A stretch of DNA of 64,000 bases from Paenibacillus doosanensis (GTDB lineage: Bacteria; Bacillota; Bacilli; Paenibacillales; NBRC-103111), in the NCBI RefSeq assembly GCF_025060755.1, contig NZ_JANYUY010000018.1, positions 1 to 64,000 of the forward strand, given 5' to 3'. The position numbers and the translations under genes are program-made. A model generated the notes under the pieces. That model made no database searches and had not been told where the DNA came from. It worked only from the letters and a program-made list of their open reading frames with translations. Positions 62,545 to 64,000 of this stretch are shown here, piece after piece. Every line of letters starts with the position of its first letter. Positions within the stretch are counted from its first letter, which is position 1.

Positions 62545-63567
62545 TTATTTAAACTGAGCTGGAGTAGAAAAATCGATAGTTTTCACCCGTTCGTCCGCAT
62601 CAAGCGTTGCCCGCATGGCGGCTAAAATATCATCGGCACGCAGAATAGCTTCTTTGCCGTATACCCGATTTAAAAAGTCCTCGGTAATCTTCAAGGGGGG
62701 CATATCCGCCTCCACTCGGGTCGGCGGTTCCCCGTCTGTCACGTACATATAGATCGGTTGTTCGGAAACTAAAGGATCTCCTGCCAAACGAAGCTCGGCG
62801 CACCCTTCCGTACCTACAACGAAAATTCGGCAATCGCCCCATGTCCAGCTCTTAAGCGGGGTATGCCAATCTGCATAAAGCTGCGCAAATATCCCGCCCT
62901 CTAACAGTACCTGCAAACCAACGGCGTCGTAAAAAGCCGGATATTCCGGCAGCATGTTTTTGCTCATATAGCCTTCCGATCCGATGATCTCTCTTCCCGT
63001 CAGCCAGCGCAGGAGATCAAAGTCGTGAATGAGGAGATCAATCAAGATGCCGCCTGACTGCTCCTTTGAAAAAAACCACCGTGGCCTTTTATCCGCCATG
63101 AGGCGGTGCGGCTTGCGCATCCCGATGCTGACTATCCTTCCTAACGTCCCGCGATCGATTTGTTTTTTCAACGAATAGATCGGCGGGTTGAAGCGTTCCG
63201 TCAGCAGCATTCCGATCTGAATAATTCCTCTTCTGCTCACCGCTTCCAGACGGCGGTAACCGTCTCTGCTTATGACAACGGGCTTGTCGAGCATGATATG
63301 TTTGCCCGTTCGTTCGCATATTTCCACGATGTCTATTTTTTCACTGTTAATCGCAGCGCAGCCGACGATATCGATTTCAGCGGCAAGCATGTCGTCCATG
63401 CTGTTCGCGAGCGGAATGCCGAACTTATCGGCAATCGATCGTGCGATGCTGTCCTGATCCGGTTCATAAATACCGGCGCATTCGTGACCAAGCTCCAGCA
63501 TTTCTTGAATAAACGTAGCGATATGAGCATGCTGGCATCCGATAACAGAAAACAGATGTTTGTTCAC
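62545..63567 (-). CDS. Gfo/Idh/MocA family oxidoreductase
   Basis: 340 residues, NAD(P)-dependent sugar or inositol-type dehydrogenase. N-terminal Rossmann fold (FSVIGCQHAHIATFIQEM, GIYEPDQDSIARSIADKFG), the family's EKP motif as DKPVV, and a C-terminal alpha/beta domain with GGILIDLLIHDFDLLRWLTG holding the catalytic Asp-His. The start is GTG at 63567 with GAGGAGAG upstream. Forms an operon with the NagA-like gene and probably the LacI gene upstream; an amino- or keto-sugar derivative is the likely substrate, unproven. Confidence 0.9.
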   Translation of the reverse strand: MNKHLFSVIGCQHAHIATFIQEMLELGHECAGIYEPDQDSIARSIADKFGIPLANSMDDMLAAEIDIVGCAAINSEKIDIVEICERTGKHIMLDKPVVISRDGYRRLEAVSRRGIIQIGMLLTERFNPPIYSLKKQIDRGTLGRIVSIGMRKPHRLMADKRPRWFFSKEQSGGILIDLLIHDFDLLRWLTGREIIGSEGYMSKNMLPEYPAFYDAVGLQVLLEGGIFAQLYADWHTPLKSWTWGDCRIFVVGTEGCAELRLAGDPLVSEQPIYMYVTDGEPPTRVEADMPPLKITEDFLNRVYGKEAILRADDILAAMRATLDADERVKTIDFSTPAQFK

Positions 63568-63644
63568 AGTTTATCTCTCCTCGGTTCGTTAGTGCATACC
63601 GCGACAACGGCGATCAGATTCGATTTCAATCCATTACGAGAAGT

Positions 63645-63672
63645 GAAAAAACAAACCCGCTTTGCAAGCGGG
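63645..63672 (-). terminator. Intrinsic terminator after the right-edge lacI-type gene
   Basis: Minus strand: CCCGCTT/AAGCGGG stem, loop GCA, followed by TTTGTTTTTTC. It separates the LacI gene from the oxidoreductase gene. Confidence 0.75.
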
Positions 63673-63711
63673 CCATTGGGGGTTCAGCATATCAGATAAG
63701 CTTGTTGCGGC

Positions 63712-64000
63712 TTATTTTTTGACTGCCACGGTGCTGCGCTCGATCAGCTTGGGCTGCAGCACAATGTCAATCTCCGCTTGCCCCCCTCCCATCAGCTCCA
63801 TCAGCATGTTGTACGCCAGCTTCCCCATCTCGTAGCTCGGCTGATGAATGGTCGTCAAAGGCGGTGCAATCATTTGGCTGAAATCAATATTGTCGAAACC
63901 GACGACGGAAATTTGCTCAGGTATTTTCACGCCATGGGCAGCCAGTTCATTGATAACCCCTAAAGCTGTCATGTCGTTGCAAGCGAATACGGCCGTTGGC
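63712..64000 (-). CDS. LacI-family regulator, 5' end beyond the window
   Basis: Only the C-terminal 95 residues or so are present: TAVFACNDMTALGVINEL, ISVVGFDNIDFSQMIAPPLTTIHQPSYEMGKLA, ending STVAVKK. These are the hallmark last helices of a LacI/GalR effector domain. The gene continues past position 64000 at its 5' end. It probably regulates the oxidoreductase/NagA-like genes downstream. Confidence 0.9.
   Translation of the reverse strand, partial: PTAVFACNDMTALGVINELAAHGVKIPEQISVVGFDNIDFSQMIAPPLTTIHQPSYEMGKLAYNMLMELMGGGQAEIDIVLQPKLIERSTVAVKK

Overview
The window looks like chromosome from a Paenibacillaceae member, most likely Paenibacillus. The evidence is a Bacillales-type perR / ygzB / ygxA neighbourhood, a TPP-riboswitch-controlled thiS-thiG pair, gatCAB, abundant LplB/LplC-type sugar ABC systems with large lipoprotein binding proteins, a membrane-bound AraC-type regulator, and moderately GC-rich coding sequence with strong GGAGG ribosome sites. 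I see no tRNA, rRNA, CRISPR array, IS element or phage gene.

Layout. 1-16.4 kb is mostly core: thiS-thiG behind a TPP riboswitch; ygxA, ygzB and perR with a GH18/SH3 hydrolase between them; an ECF sigma / anti-sigma / membrane protein / DUF4097 operon (envelope-stress type); an unassigned 570-residue protein; a GNAT acetyltransferase; gatC-gatA-gatB; and a HupE/UreJ-type membrane protein. 16.4-20.7 kb holds a compact set with the order SDR reductase, tandem-duplicated PTPS/QueD protein, GGDEF-EAL protein, preceded by a strongly foldable leader. I read it as a candidate pterin-linked cyclic-di-GMP module. 20.9-23.9 kb has a MerR-methyltransferase fusion and a MocR regulator with a small membrane protein.

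24.2-31.2 kb is a tightly coupled catabolic operon: Zn polyol dehydrogenase, RpiB-type isomerase, DhaK, DhaL, GlpX, HAD phosphatase and GDPD. A DeoR regulator is divergent from it. The content fits tetritol (erythritol/threitol) degradation to erythrose 4-phosphate. 31.4-51.8 kb is a sugar/oligosaccharide locus: ribulokinase, L-fucose/D-arabinose isomerase, a DHDPS-family lyase, two apparently cytosolic glycosidases (GH106-like and a BNR propeller), an LplBC-type importer, a second binding protein paired with a membrane AraC sensor, and a divergent hybrid histidine kinase. 51.9-53.8 kb is an AT-rich islet with two tandem Imm11-like immunity genes. 53.8-59.8 kb is an alpha-glucosidase/ABC importer operon with a LacI regulator and three identical TAAACGTTTA operators. 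60.2-61.2 kb encodes a secreted helveticin-J-like protein. The right edge holds a NagA-like amidohydrolase, a Gfo/Idh/MocA oxidoreductase and a truncated LacI gene.

Scattered between genes is a repeated, hairpin-rich element, always directly abutting an intrinsic terminator. There are two long copies, two short ones and one probable divergent copy. I could not match it to a known RNA family. It and the leader near 20.6 kb are the most promising undescribed elements.
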